In this document: piece after piece, positions 1-12,600 of the stretch
How the letters are laid out: every line of letters begins with the position of its first letter
Position numbering within the stretch: position 1 is the first letter of the stretch
Assembly (NCBI GenBank): GCA_051453625.1
Contig: JBOZIK010000001.1
Span: 293,197,497-293,261,496, forward strand
Source: Welwitschia mirabilis
Taxonomy: Eukaryota > Gnetophyta > Gnetopsida > Welwitschiales
Direction of reading: 5' to 3'
DNA: 64,000 bases
Position numbers and translations under genes: made by a program
The notes under the pieces: generated by a model
Database searches by the model: none
Told to the model about the DNA's origin: nothing
What the model saw: only the letters and a program-made list of their open reading frames with translations

Positions 1-1608
1 ACTCTCCTCATCATGATAGAATAAAATTTCATTTAGAGGCTATGAGATTAGTAATGTCCCTAGTGTCATCAAAGGCATTGCTTATTTTATAGACTCATTT
101 TCTCTTATTTATAATACTTTCATATGATTACTTTACTTTTTTGGATTCTAGTGTTATTTTTGAGATAATAGTTTATAAGTTTCAGTTTTAACAACTTTTT
201 ATCTTATTATTCATTATTTGATAAACATTAGACATACTTGACATCATCGTAATCATTTCCTATTCAAGTGGAACTTTATGAATATTTATATTATGTCATG
301 CATCATTCTTAAATGATTTTATGATTTTTCTAAGGAACTTTGCTCAGGTGGAATTTTGGGTAGATAAGAAATCTTCTTCATTTTCCTAGTTTTCCTTTTT
401 TATTATGTTTTTTTCTTAGTTGTTTTATATGGGATTTTTAAAGTCATTATAGTATCTTTTCNNNNNNNNNNNNNNNNNNNNNNNNNNNNNNNNNNNNNNN
501 NNNNNNNNNNNNNNNNNNNNNNNNNNNNNNNNNNNNNNNNATTTGTTGTTTTTCTTTTAAGCACTTTATTTTGATGTCTTCCTTTCACTTTAATTAATAT
601 ATTCCTTTTGTTTTATGCTAATGTTTTTCTTTTTTGTTTTTTGGTTTTTACATCCATTTACTTACAAATCTTGAATTCTCATTGAGTTTAGGAATACATT
701 TAAGGAGCACTTCTAAGCATTTCTTTCTTTTACTTAAATGTTTTCATAAGTCCCTTTTCCCATGATCATGTTTTTTAGGGTAAATTCTTTACTTTTACCT
801 TCCTTTAGTTTTTTCTGCTACTTTTCCACTACTTGCTTACTATAAGATCTTTTTCAAAATTTTCCTGATCTATTNNNNNNNNNNCTCATTTGAACACTAT
901 CGTCTTACATCTATTATTTCCATGACAAATAGGATGATAATCATCCTTTTTTACTTTGTATAATTCAATACATCTTACCTTTTCCTATGGGGGGAGTAGG
1001 ACATCTCTCTGAGCTCTCTTCTATGATATTATGCAAAAATTTATAATTTTTAAATTTTAGAGGATCACTTTGAGCTTTTATGATACATATTGATGAATGA
1101 ATTGTTTGGATATGATTTCATGTTACTTGAATACATTTCATGGACTTTATTTAGCAAGAGTACAATAGCACACTCATTGAATTTCCCACATCTATGATTT
1201 ACATCCTCTAGAGGAAATGAATTCCATAATTACTCTTTTATCTTGCCCATATAGAAAACATTAATAAACTTTTCATGTATCATTATTTGAGATTATTACT
1301 ACTTACAATTTTAGCATTACTTTCTCAATTTATGCATACACATTATTATTTTCTGAACTATCATATTTACATTCCATGATTTGTTTATGTGTATGACATT
1401 TATTTGATCTATTGTGATGTGTTTAAGTAGGGGGCTCATGACTACAGTAGTAATTGTATCAGTTAATGAATCTTTATTGTCTATTCCTATATGATATAAT
1501 TGAACTCAAATTCCATTTTCTACTTGATGATTATCTTAATCAAATTGGCTCACAATATAGTTGATCACTCATCTTTATTAGGGATTAACAAAGCTAAGTA
1601 AGAGGCTA
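1..1608 (+). mobile_element. Family-A LTR retrotransposon, 3' internal non-coding part (truncated by window edge)
   Basis: This stretch matches the 3' internal domain of the complete family-A copy at about 19060-20647. Shared blocks include the start, the run near 60-100 (switch to a TCATCAAAGGCATTGCTT-like segment), the block near 960-1010 with a GGGG run, and the sequence leading into the LTR. It carries no coding remnant that I can read. Two gaps (462-540 and 875-884) interrupt it. The first, 79 N long, is close to the missing length judged from the sister copy, so it is a sized gap. The segment ends in a degenerate polypurine tract just before the LTR at 1609. Confidence 0.8.
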
Positions 1609-1853
1609 TGTTACAATGCTAATTTGTAGGATTTGATGGTGTATTTGGAGTACTTTTGTAGGACATTTATATAGGTTTGGATGCAATTTTGCTGATTATG
1701 AAGAGTCGATAGGATAATCACAAAAACATGTAATTCTTAACATAATTAGAGGAATTTAAAGCATGTTCTGATACTTAGCATGTTGAAGAAAGACTAATGA
1801 TAAAGAATGCTGATTTACTTTACTTGAGAAAGCTTGGAAAAGTGTCATCCCCA

Positions 1854-1883
1854 CTGTCATTCCCACAATAGAGGGAATGACAG
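1854..1883. repeat. Perfect 11-bp inverted repeat (palindrome module of families A/B)
   Basis: CTGTCATTCCC at 1854-1864 is the exact reverse complement of GGGAATGACAG at 1873-1883, with an 8-nt loop. It sits between the LTR start and the TATA box. A second nested hairpin lies at about 1956-1989: outer CATCCC/GGGATG, inner TGTTGT/ACAACA with a CTCC loop. Both belong to the recurrent module described in the findings. Confidence 0.8.
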
Positions 1884-2220
1884 CATTATATTTACCTATT
1901 GCAATAATGATTTAGATTAGAGCCTGAAGTCAACAAAGTAGCTTTTCAGAGGTGTCATCCCCATTGTTGTCTCCACAACATAAGGGATGAAGACATATAT
2001 AGAGATAACTACGAGGCCAATTACGGAGACAGAAGGATATTAATTATTTATTGTTAAAGGGCATCATTCCAAAGTGTTATTTACATAATAGTTATAATGA
2101 CAACCATTTTTTATATGCGGGGTTGAATTATCTTATAATGAGGTCATGCACTTCACTTAGGCTACTAGTGTTTTCTCTTTGACTTCTAGGGTTATGGTTC
2201 TAGAACTTTCAATATAAAAT

Positions 2221-2228
2221 TATAAATA
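2221..2228 (+). promoter_or_regulatory. LTR TATA box
   Basis: TATAAATA lies about 610 bp inside the LTR, followed by a C/T-rich stretch. The same box occurs at the matching place in the other family-A LTRs (for example 21264-21271), while the 5' LTR at 14169 has lost it. It is the likely U3 core promoter. Confidence 0.5.
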
Positions 2229-2947
2229 TCCCCTTGTCCTTACTTCGAAACCATCTTTTATACCTAATATGCTTGTGATAGAAGATTGAAGAACAAGAGG
2301 TACATCCAGTAGCTATAAAAAGGGATTTTCTTAATGTTAGGCTAAGTCTCTTCCATTAAGGTGTTGTTATTCTAATTGTAAGTAGATGTAAAGTTCTTTG
2401 AATTAATACAATTACTTTTTTCATTCTAGTTTTGTGAAAGTCCCTTATGGTTTAAGTTGGTTATAGTTAAGTGATAGCTCTGTGATTTATTTAGATCATA
2501 AGGGAAACCTTTGTTAAGGTTGATCTTGGTTAGTATTAGATTTGTATTATTATTCCATTCCATTTCATATTGCATTTTATATTCTACTTAATATATCTCA
2601 TAGTTTATGTTGATTAGGAACTACTTGTATACTCTTCATAATTGATCTAAATTATATAGAAACTAAGTCCTTGTAATAGAAAGATTAGGAACCAAAAGAG
2701 TTCATTCTATTTCTAGTTGCATTTCATCTCCATTTATCTTGCATTGTATTTACTTTATTATTTACTTTTAGTTATTAAAAGATAAAAAGACTTAAAATAC
2801 TTTTGGAAATTAATTCTAACATTCAAGTAAACTCCCGTCTATACTAGCATGTTTTTCTATAAGTTATTTGATTTATAGGTTTACCTAAAGAACTTTAGAA
2901 TTGCATAAATTCACACTACAATAATAAGAGGCTTATTAGCTAAGTTA

Positions 2948-5900
2948 TATTACATCTAGATTTTTCATAAAATTATAAATTTTCCTAATCATTTAGATAA
3001 GTCATTAAATATTAAAAAAATAAAATAATTAAATGAGTCTAGTCCCAACTTGTGTAAAAATGATAATATGTGTAATAAAAGTGATAGCTAAATTAGGTGT
3101 TTACATGATTAAATATTTAAAACTTTATTAAAAGATTAATTCATAGTTAATTATTTTAAGTGATTGAAATATTATGTTAACTGCAAATTGCTTATGCATG
3201 AGTTGTATTAGTTATAGTGGAAACATGAAGTTATTATTGTAAAAATATTCAATTATTTAACCTCAATACTAATTATGGATGATTTTCTAATTGATGCAAT
3301 AGACATTGATCCTGTTAACCTTATTTTATGCATGCAATAGTGTTTATATGTGATCTTAACCATGTGCTTATGTTATTTATTTTTCTTATGTAGTTAAGTG
3401 ATTTATTAAATATTATTATATTATTTTTTACATCTAGTGGTCAGACTTGAAAAGGAAGGATTAAGGGAATTTGAACTACCTATCAAAACCTAAACCTTAT
3501 TGTCAATCCTATTGTTAGTTCTATTCTATAGATACTTAAATCCCCCAGTTATTAGAGTCATAGAAGTTTACCTTATGACCTAATCATGTGAAGCTTGATT
3601 TCCTCTAAGAGTACATTGGACTTCGTTAAGGATAAGTGTGGTCCTCAACCTTTCTTGTAAATATTTGTATCTTTTAGTGTGGTTTATAAACCCTCTTTTT
3701 ACATACTTGCATGTCTTGTATTTAAATCTCTTTTCTTGTGTTTTATATCTTAAAATGAATGCAACTATATTTTTTCTTGTTATGTATATGTTAACATTTT
3801 CTTATAACTTGTAGTTTGTTATCTACATCTTGTATTAGTCTTACAAGAGTATGTTGAGTTTGAGTTTTGTAATATTCTTGTGAAACTCGAGTGAACTTAT
3901 TATCATCTGTCATGATTGAGTTATCATGACTAAACTCTTAAAAGCCCTAAGTCTCTTGTTGACCATGGACCTTTATGGAAAATTAATTCTAGCCAAGGTA
4001 ACTTGTTGTTTGAACCTCAGAGAGTGAAGTTCTCTATTGTGAGTCTTGAGGCTATGGGACTAAATCTCTAAGAAGAAAGAAAAACATATGCATGCCATTA
4101 TGATAATCTTGTCCCTTCTGGTTGTGTGCAACTGGCTTAATTGCACTTGATGTAGTGAAATGTCACTAAAAAAGATAATATTAATTGGGTGAGTGGTCAC
4201 AGTCAAGTTATGTCTCTTGTCCATGAAAACCTTTCTAACTAGTTCCTTATCATGGGACACATTAAGAGCTATGATGAATATTAGTTCGCACACCACTTGT
4301 GCTTATGTAGGAGATGTTGCATGTGTAGATTTAGATAAGAACCAATGATTGTATAAATAACTGCATGTCACCTATGTGTTTACTTCTGTAGTTGTGTGGA
4401 TGTTATGTGTCGTTCTTTACTTCAGTTGTTACATGGCATGTTTTACAGTTAGAGTTAGTTTGTAGCTATTATGTTTTAGTTGTGTGTTACATGTACTCAA
4501 ACTTATTTTTCATTAATGAAGTGGTACTAGTTTAACTAATAACTTGACTTGTCTCATGGTATTTTATTATTAAGGTGTCCTTTTTCTTAGCTTTATACTA
4601 CCTGATGAAATGAATTATTATATGCTTTAGTACCTATGAGATGAGAGATTTTAATTTATCTTGGTGAAAATTTATAAGCTTCTATTATAAATTCAAAGTT
4701 ATGGTTATTTGATTTTTATGTGTCCAACTTAATCATACCCCTTGGCTAAATGACACTTCCACCTCTGTCCTTGAATCTTCAACTTAAACAATGAATAGGC
4801 TTTTCCTTGGCCATACTAAAGAGCTTGTTAAAGTGTGATAGCCTTATAGCTTTGCAGCTTTCTATTTATGCCTAGCTTATCTATTATAGCCTTAGCTATT
4901 AATGTGGCTCCTTTGCATGGCCCTTTTTCCTTCTGTAGCATTTGCAAGCCCATTCTTTTTGTGGTAATTCTTTGCTCTACCTGTTAATATTGGCCTTAAT
5001 TTCTGTAATTGATGGATTGCTAATCTATGATAAACTCTATTCATGGCCTAGGGTGACTTGGCATAGCTTATTTCATAATCGAGATCCTTACTTACTATAG
5101 CCGCAGCGTTAATCACAAAATCTGCCTTATAAATTAGTATTTTCAATCCCTTAGTTACATGACAGAAGCGTGGCCTATCCTACAAACTTACCAGCCCCGT
5201 AGCTTACGGTCATGGCTATTCAATTCCTTAGCTTCTTATCTTTTGAGGTCATGATAGGCTGTGTTTTTCTTCGTCTGTACGCTCTCCCTCACCTTGTTCC
5301 TTCGACGCCTTGCTTGATCTGCGTTTCCCTTTGCTGCTATCGCCGACCCACCTGCGTTCACTTGCATCTAGCCGTGCACCCTATACCGTGTCTCTTGCCT
5401 GTGATCCCTTTACACCCCTGTGGACACCCCTTATCGTTATGCCCATTCTTCCATCCACGATCGCTTGCGCACCCTAATAAATTTATGCCATCTTGCGCTG
5501 TGCCCACTACGGCCTCTGTGTTATCCTAGCGGCCTCCCCAACATGTTCTCAGCTCTGTGTCTATGTTCTCTGGTAGTTGACCTTCTACTTTCACATCACT
5601 CGCCCCCAGCTGCACACTCTACGCTTTCTCCTCCAGACACGTTTCTGCGCCCCTCTCTTTGGTCTCCGCCGTTTCCCTTGTGTTTCAGCCGTTTGCCTCT
5701 GAAATCACCTGCCTGCACTTCGTCACTCTGCCGAGACCTACACTTTCCCTAGCCTTGCAAGCCTCACCTTGGCGCCTACGTTCACCAGCAATCATCTCTG
5801 CTTACATCACAGACCCTGCATGTGAACTGGCTACAGCTTCCTGCCTTGGCGCTTGTTGCACCTACGTATGCTGCATGATCCTGTGTGCACCTTACCTCCA

Positions 5901-6766
5901 CAGTCCACGTCTCTGTGTCCTGTCGCAACACACTGCCTCCGTCCCTGACGTGCTCTATGCCTACTGAGTGTTGCACATCTGCCAGCGCCTACGTGCCGGC
6001 ACTCACCTCCCATTTTATAAGAATCACTCCCTTCGAACTCTGCCCACAGGATCTGACCGACATACCCACTTACCATCTGTGTTGAGTGTTTTCCCTTCCT
6101 CATACACTTCCTCTACTGTAAACTGAACTGAATTTTAAATCATGATATTTACTTAACTGGTTTTCAGGCTGATGTTAAGGTAGGAATGAGAAGGTTTTGA
6201 GTTTGATTCTCCACAGTGTCATCTGAATTTTATTTTATAGTACTAATCTAACCATTAATGATTAACTACTATTTCATTTTTATGTTAATCGATCAATTAA
6301 GAATGTTAAAACAATAGCCATTTGAATATATTCAAACCCTTTTAAATGTTAGCTAACATATTAACTTGGGTTAAACATCATCTTTCAAATAATAATTATG
6401 TTCATATTCTCTTTATAGCATTAAATTAAAAAGGAGAAATAAGTGTAATGTATACCAACTTATTCACTTATGAGGGGTTAATTATCAATTCTCATCCTAA
6501 CCATATTAGGTTAAGCTGTTAAGTGGGCCCAGCCCTTAGTCAGGAGCATGTGATTAAGTATATTAAGGACTATTTAATTGCTAATAAAATACAATTGTCT
6601 AAACTAAAGCAACCCCAATATCTTTTAATAACTAAGTTAAGAAACCCTTGAATGTTTAGTTAGGTCATAATATGTAATTATCATCATTTTGTACCTAACT
6701 TGATTCAAACCTAGGATTAGCTTATCTTTAATTAAATAAATTTAGTGTCAGAATTAGGACACTACA
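2948..6766 (+). repeat. 5' LTR of the large-LTR element
   Basis: The segment aligns over its whole length with 9693-13732. Its first base pair has decayed (TATTACATC for TGTCACATC). It ends GGACACTACA immediately before the primer-binding site. Its middle (about 5200-6080) is much richer in G+C and CpG than its surroundings and than the partner LTR. The open frames in that patch are by-products of high GC and are not supported as genes. Confidence 0.85.
5200..6080. other. GC/CpG-rich patch inside the 5' LTR
   Basis: This patch of about 0.9 kb is visibly C- and CpG-rich inside an AT-rich window. Aligned positions in the 3' LTR (about 11970-13170) often show TG or CA where this copy keeps CG; for example CCGCAGCGTTAATCAC near 5100 against TTGCAATGTTAATCAC near 11890. 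Open frames of 60-110 codons occur in several frames on both strands, but overlap each other and match nothing I know. It may be the promoter/R region of the LTR; I did not find a convincing TATA box in it. Confidence 0.6.
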
Positions 6767-6785
6767 TTTTGATATCAAAGCCTAG
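6767..6785 (+). other. Primer-binding site (tRNA-iMet type)
   Basis: TTTTGATATCAAAGCCTAG follows the LTR end directly. It corresponds to TTTGGTATCAGAGCCTAG with two G-to-A changes, the usual methionine initiator tRNA site of Tekay/Del and many other plant elements. Confidence 0.75.
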
Positions 6786-9674
6786 TTCATGAGTTCCTTG
6801 AAGCAAAAGAAAAAAAGGGGGTAGTAATTTGGAAACCCTTCATAATCAATAGTTGGCTTAGGGATATTCTTCCTAAGGTAAGTCACTTGTATAACCTACA
6901 TTACTTTTTCAACTCAATATGTTGTATAAACTAGATCTATGTTAGATGTTTAACCCCTCTATCTATTTTGGAAATTGTTTTGTTAATAGAAATCTTGTGC
7001 TTGGAAATTCCTTAGTATTTTTGCTTACTAGGTTATTAGTCTAATAGGCTAAAAATGCCTTAAATTGATGATACATTTTCTTCCATGAGTTAAAGTGCTT
7101 TGGATCACAATTAAATCGTTTGTTATTAGAATAAGACTACTCTCCTTTTCTCCCCCTTCTGTTATTTTAAATATCTAGCAATTGATCATGCTATCACCAT
7201 CGTAACTTCTTATGGGCATGTGAACCTTTCATACAACTTGTGAAAGATCTTAAGGATTTGAAATTTTTTAGGTCTAATTATTAATGTCATATCCTTATAA
7301 TGTAGATCTTTTTGGATAAGTTACTCATATCTAATGCATATTGATATCATTATAATTTTCTTCTCAATCAAGGAAGCATCATATGTTACCCCTATCATAT
7401 GGCCTTGTTCATTAGTCTACCTTCTTCTAAAGCATATCTACCTTGATGTCATCTAGTACCCTAGTTGATAATTTTGTCACTTATAGTTCCCCTCCTAACA
7501 ATCTAGTATGTTAACTCTTTCCATCAAGAAGTGGCTCATGGAACTTGTAAAATCTAACACGATCTAGAAAACTTTTGGCAGTTCAATTTTTAATAAGAAA
7601 TGTAGCTAATGCTCATGTTTGGATCTCTATCTTATTGCTTAAAGTTTAGCTAAGGCATCATTAAAAATTAATGTGTCTAAATAATACCCCTTAAGATAGA
7701 GTACCTTTTTAAAATATTCCCTTAGTGAGTTGTGATAAAGGGTAATAAAGATGTTTATCATGAGTGATAAATTTATGATCCCTAAAATCTTAGAGAATAA
7801 TGCTTAATAACTAGGGTGATATAAGGGTTTCATATGCAATAAAACTAGTTATAATATGAAAAGGAATAAGTTTCTAGGATGTTCCATGGTATTGGTATGA
7901 GTCATAGCCTGAGATACTAGGTCACTCTAAGCCTTACTTTATGTATCTTAGCTGGTTCTTATGGTTTTATTATGCCTTCTATGGTTCTAGTATTACCTTC
8001 TGTTGAGGATGACTCCATTACTAGTTGTATGATTACCTATTCTAGCACTTTTTATGCTTGTAGAAATTTGTGTTCTTATAAATTCTTGGAATCTTGAAAT
8101 TNNNNNNNNNNNNNNNNNNNNNNNNNNNNNNNNNNNNNNNNNNNNNNNNNNNNNNNNNNNNNNNNNNNNNNNNNNNNNNNNNNNNNNNNNNNNNNNNNNN
8201 NNNNNNNNNNNNNNNNNNNNNNNNNNNNNNNNNNNNNNNNNNNNNNNNNNNNNNNNCTTATAGTTCCCCTTATAACAATCTAGTATGTTAACTCTTTTCA
8301 TCTAGAAGTGGCTCATGAAACTTGTAAAAGCTAACATGATCTGGAAAACTTCTGGCAGTTCAATTTTTGATAAGAAATGTAGCTAATGCTCATGTTTGGA
8401 TCTCTATCTTATTCCTTAAAGTTTGGCTAAGGCATCATTGGAAATTAGTGTGTCTAAATGATACTCCTTAAGATAGAATACCTTTTCAAAATATTCCCTT
8501 AGTGAGTTGTGATAAAGAGTAATGAAGATATTTTTCATGAGTGATAAATTTATGATTCCTGAAATCTTAGAGAATAATGCTTGATAACTAGGATGATATA
8601 AGGGTTTCATATGCAATAAAACTACTTATAATATGAAAAGGAATAAGTTTCTAGGATGTGCCATGGTATTGGTATGAGTCATAGCCTAAGATACTAGGTC
8701 ACTCTAAGCCTTAATTTGTGTATCTTAGCTAGTTCTTATGGTTTTCTTATGCCTTCTATGGTTATAGTATTACCTTCTGTTGAGGATGACTCCATTACTA
8801 GTTGTATGAGTACCTATTCTATCACTTTTTATGCTTGTAGAAATTTGTGTTCTTATAAATTATTAGAATCTTGAAATTTTTGAAGGTGTTGTTTATCTCC
8901 AATTAATTGAAACTCTATCTTGTTATCCCAATTAGTTAGAACTTTGTCATGAATTTTTATGGATACTTAATATACTTAACTTGTCTGATCTTAATTCTTA
9001 GCTCATATCTAGTCCAAGTCATGTTATGTATGTACATAATGATTGCATATCTCTTAAGACTTGCACTTGTTATTCTTGCATTATCTATGGTCTTTTGCCT
9101 NNNNNNNNNNNNNNNNNNNNNNNNNNNNNNNNNNNNNNNATCTATCGCTAAAAAATATTATAGTTAGTGATCTAATCTTTATGCATCTTGATTTGTCATT
9201 AATGCATGATTGTAAGGGAACTTTGTCATGAACTGTGGATGTAGTTTTGGAAGTATAGTTACCTTACTTGACCTTAATTCTTGTATTTCTACATGATTCA
9301 AGTTATGTACATCTTCCACAAATTAAACCTGTTATTCTTGTATTAGCTATGATCCCATCATTTATATTACTTTTTTGACGGGTTAGTGGAGCATCTTGAC
9401 TTCTTACCCCTCAAAATCTATCTTTTTGTTAATGATCTAGACTTGATGTATCTTGATCTTATAATGGATACTTACTTTATAATAGAATTAAAAATTTGGA
9501 TACTCACTTTATAATAGAATTAAAAATTACTTTAAATTAAGATGATAAAATAACCAAGCTATTCAAAAGGTTAAATGATTTGGATAAGAATAGAATTAAG
9601 TAACATGAAAGGTTAATATTAAGATCTTGCAATGAAAGCTTAAACAACTAACAAGAAGTTTCTAGGAGAAAACC
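6786..9674 (+). other. Non-coding interior of the large-LTR element
   Basis: The three forward frames show only short open runs, and I see no gag, protease, reverse-transcriptase, integrase or chromodomain motif. The stretch includes a duplicated block on either side of a 155-N gap (7480-8101 and 8257-8878) and a 39-N gap at 9101-9139. A short local repeat lies at about 9460-9530, where a segment with TACTCACTTTATAATAG-type words appears twice. Confidence 0.6.
7480..8878. repeat. Gap-flanking duplicated block (2 x 622 bp), probable assembly duplication
   Basis: Copy 1 is 7480-8101 and copy 2 is 8257-8878, both 622 bp, separated only by a run of N (8102-8256). They differ by scattered substitutions, few or no indels. 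Equal length, and ends that coincide exactly with the gap edges, suggest two alleles or paralogous reads placed in series rather than an ancient tandem duplication. Confidence 0.75.
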
Positions 9675-9692
9675 CCTCAGAGGGGAGAGATT
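9675..9692 (+). other. Polypurine tract of the large-LTR element
   Basis: A purine-rich run AGAGGGGAGAGATT ends directly at the TGTCACATC start of the 3' LTR, the position expected for plus-strand priming. Confidence 0.7.
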
Positions 9693-12600
9693 TGTCACAT
9701 CTAGATTTTTCATAAAGTTATAAACCTTCCTAGTCATTTATATAAGTTATTAAATATAGAAAAATTAAATAATTAAATGTGTCTAGTTCCAAATTATGTA
9801 AAAATGATAATATGTGTAATAAAAGTGATAGTTAAATTAGGTGTTTGCATGATTAAATATTTGAGACTTTATTAAAAGATCAATTTATAGTTAATTCTTT
9901 TGATTGATTGAAAGATTGTGTTAACTATGAATTGCTTATGCATTAGTTTTATTTGTTACAGTAAAAGTGGAATACTTTATTTATCATGGAGTTATTATTT
10001 TAAAAAGATTTAGTTTATTTGAACTCACTACTAATTATATATGATTTTCTAATTGTTGTAGTTAAACATTAGATTTCTTGATGCATGTTTGAGTTTTGAA
10101 ACTATAGCTTGACATTGATCCTTATTTTATGAATGCAATGTTTTCTATATGTGATCTTAAGCATTTTCTCATGTTATTTATTTTCCTCATGTAGTTAAAG
10201 TAATCTATTAAATATTATTATATTATTGTTCACACCCAATGACCAGACTTGGAAAGGAATCGTTAAGGGAACTTGAGCTACCTATCAAATCCTAAACCTT
10301 ATTGTTAGTTCTATTGTTATTCTTATGCTATAAATACTTGAGTTCCCCAGTCATTAGAGTTATAGGAGTTTACCTTATGACTTGATTATGTGGAGCTTAA
10401 TTTCCTATAAGAGTATGTTGGTCTTCGTTAAGGACAAGTGTGATCCTCAACATTTCTTATAAAAATTTTTATCTTTTTGTGTGGTCCATAGATCCTCTTT
10501 TTATATACTTATGTTTAAATCTCTTTCCTTGTATTTTATATTTTAAAATGAATGCAATATGTATATCTTATTATTATGTTGATGTCAACATTTCCTTATA
10601 ACTTGTAGTCTATTATATACACCTTGTGTGAGTCTTCCAAGATTCTATTGAGTTTTAGTTTTATGATCTTCTTGTGGAACTCAAGTGATCTTGTTGTCAT
10701 CTATCATGATTGAGTTATGATATCTAAACTCTTATAATCCTTAAATCTCTTATTAACCATGGACCTTGATGGAAATAAATGATGAAAATTAATTCCAGCC
10801 AAGGTAACTAGTTGTTCAAACCTTTGAATCTCTTTGTTGTGAGTCCCAAGGCCATGGGACCGAACCTACATGAAGAAAGGGAAAGATATGCACATCACTA
10901 TGATCATCTTGTCCCTCCTAGTTGTGTGCAACTGACTTACTTGTACTTGATATGGTGAGATGTTAGTAAAGAAGATAATGCTAATTGGATGAGTGGTCTT
11001 AGTCAAGTTGTGTATCTTGTCCTTGGAAATCTTTCCAACCTATCATAGGCCACATTGGGAGCTATGATGAATATTAGTTCTCACACCACTTATGAATGTA
11101 CAAGAGATGTTGCATGTGAGTATGTAGAGAAGAACTAGTGATTGTATCAATAACTACAAGTCACCTATGTATTTGCTTATGTAATTGTGTAGATGTTATG
11201 TATTATCATTTACTTCAGTTGTTGCATGGCATGTCTTATAGTTGAAGTTAGTTTGAAGGTGCTATGTATTAGTTGTGGGTTACATGTACTCAGACTTATT
11301 TTCATTAATGAAGCAGTACTTGTTTAACTAATAACTTGACTTATCTCATGGTATTTTATTATTAAAGTATCCTTTGTCTCATCTTTATTCTGCCTGATGA
11401 AATAAATTACTATATGCTTTAGTACTTATGAGATGAGACATTTTAATTTATCTCAGTGACAAGTCATAAACTTCTATTATAAATTCAAAGTTATGATTAT
11501 TTGATTTTTATGCATCCAAGTTAATCATAGCCCTTAGCTGAATGCCACTTCATCTCTATCATTGAATCTTCATCTTAGATAATGAATAGGCTTTTCCTTG
11601 GTTGTACTAAAGAGCTTGTTAAAATATGACAGCCTTATAGCTTTGCAACTTTCTGTTTATGCCTAGTTTATCTCTTATAATCATAGCTATTAATGTTGCT
11701 CCTTTGCATAGCCTTTTTTCTTCTGTAGCATTTGTAGGCCCATTTTTTTTGTAGTAATTCTTTTCTTTAGCTATTAAGATTAGCCTTACTTTCTACGATT
11801 TGTGGCTTGCTAATTTATGATAAACTCTATTCATGGCTTAGGGTGGCTTGGCTTAGCTTATTTCATAATTGATGCTCTTACTTACTATAGTTGCAATGTT
11901 AATCACAAATTCCACCATAAAAATTAGTATTTTTAGTTTCTTAGTTACATGATGAAAGCATGGCCTATCCTACAAACTTGCCAGGCCTGTAGCTTATGGT
12001 TGTGGCTATTTAATTCCTTAGTTTCTTTTTTACGGGGTTATGGTAGCTTATGTTTTATGTTGCTTATATACTCTCCCTCACCTTGCTTCTTTGGTGCCTT
12101 GCTCGCCCTATGTTTCCCTCTACTACCATCGCCGACCCACTTGTGTTCACTTGCATTGAGCCGCGCATCCTGTACTATGTCTCTTACCTATAATCCCTTT
12201 GCATCCTAGTGGATAACCCTTGCCATTATGCCCATTCTTCCGTCCACGATCGCTTGCACACCTTACTTCCCTTTGTGTTGTTCTTCACTGCACCTGTTGC
12301 GGTCTCTGCGTTATCATGGTGTCCTCCCCTTCTTTCTTGCACATTCCTAGCTCCATGCCTATGTTCTTTGGCAATCATCTTTCCACTCGCACATCGCTCA
12401 CCCTCGGATGTATACCCTGCACTTTCTTGTCCAGATGTGTTTCTGTGCCCCTCTTTCTGGTCCTTGCCATTGCCCTTATGTTTCAACTATTCACCTTCAA
12501 AATCACTTGCCTGCATGTCACTGCTCTATCAAGGCCTACACTTTCTTTAGTCTTATAAGCCTTACCTTGCTACCTATGTTCACTGGCAATCATCTCCACT

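Larger units (their letters stand above)
1609..2923 (+). repeat. Family-A 3' LTR
   Basis: The segment starts TGTTACAATGCTAATTTG and ends at a decayed CACTACAATA (canonical ...CTACAACA). It aligns end to end with the LTR pair at 14169-15517 and 20648-21994, at about the same length (1315 against about 1348 bp). It contains a TATAAATA box at 2221-2228 and two clear palindromes (1854-1883 and about 1956-1989). Only the 3' LTR lies in the window; the 5' end of this element is upstream. Confidence 0.85.

Noticed and set aside
4060-4296. 78-codon minus-strand open frame
   Set aside because: Inside an LTR; the equivalent region near 10860-11060 of the partner LTR does not keep the frame.
5212-6103. 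Overlapping open frames of 60-110 codons on both strands
   Set aside because: They lie in the GC-rich part of an LTR, overlap in several frames and on both strands, and the partner LTR has only broken equivalents; low stop density follows from base composition.
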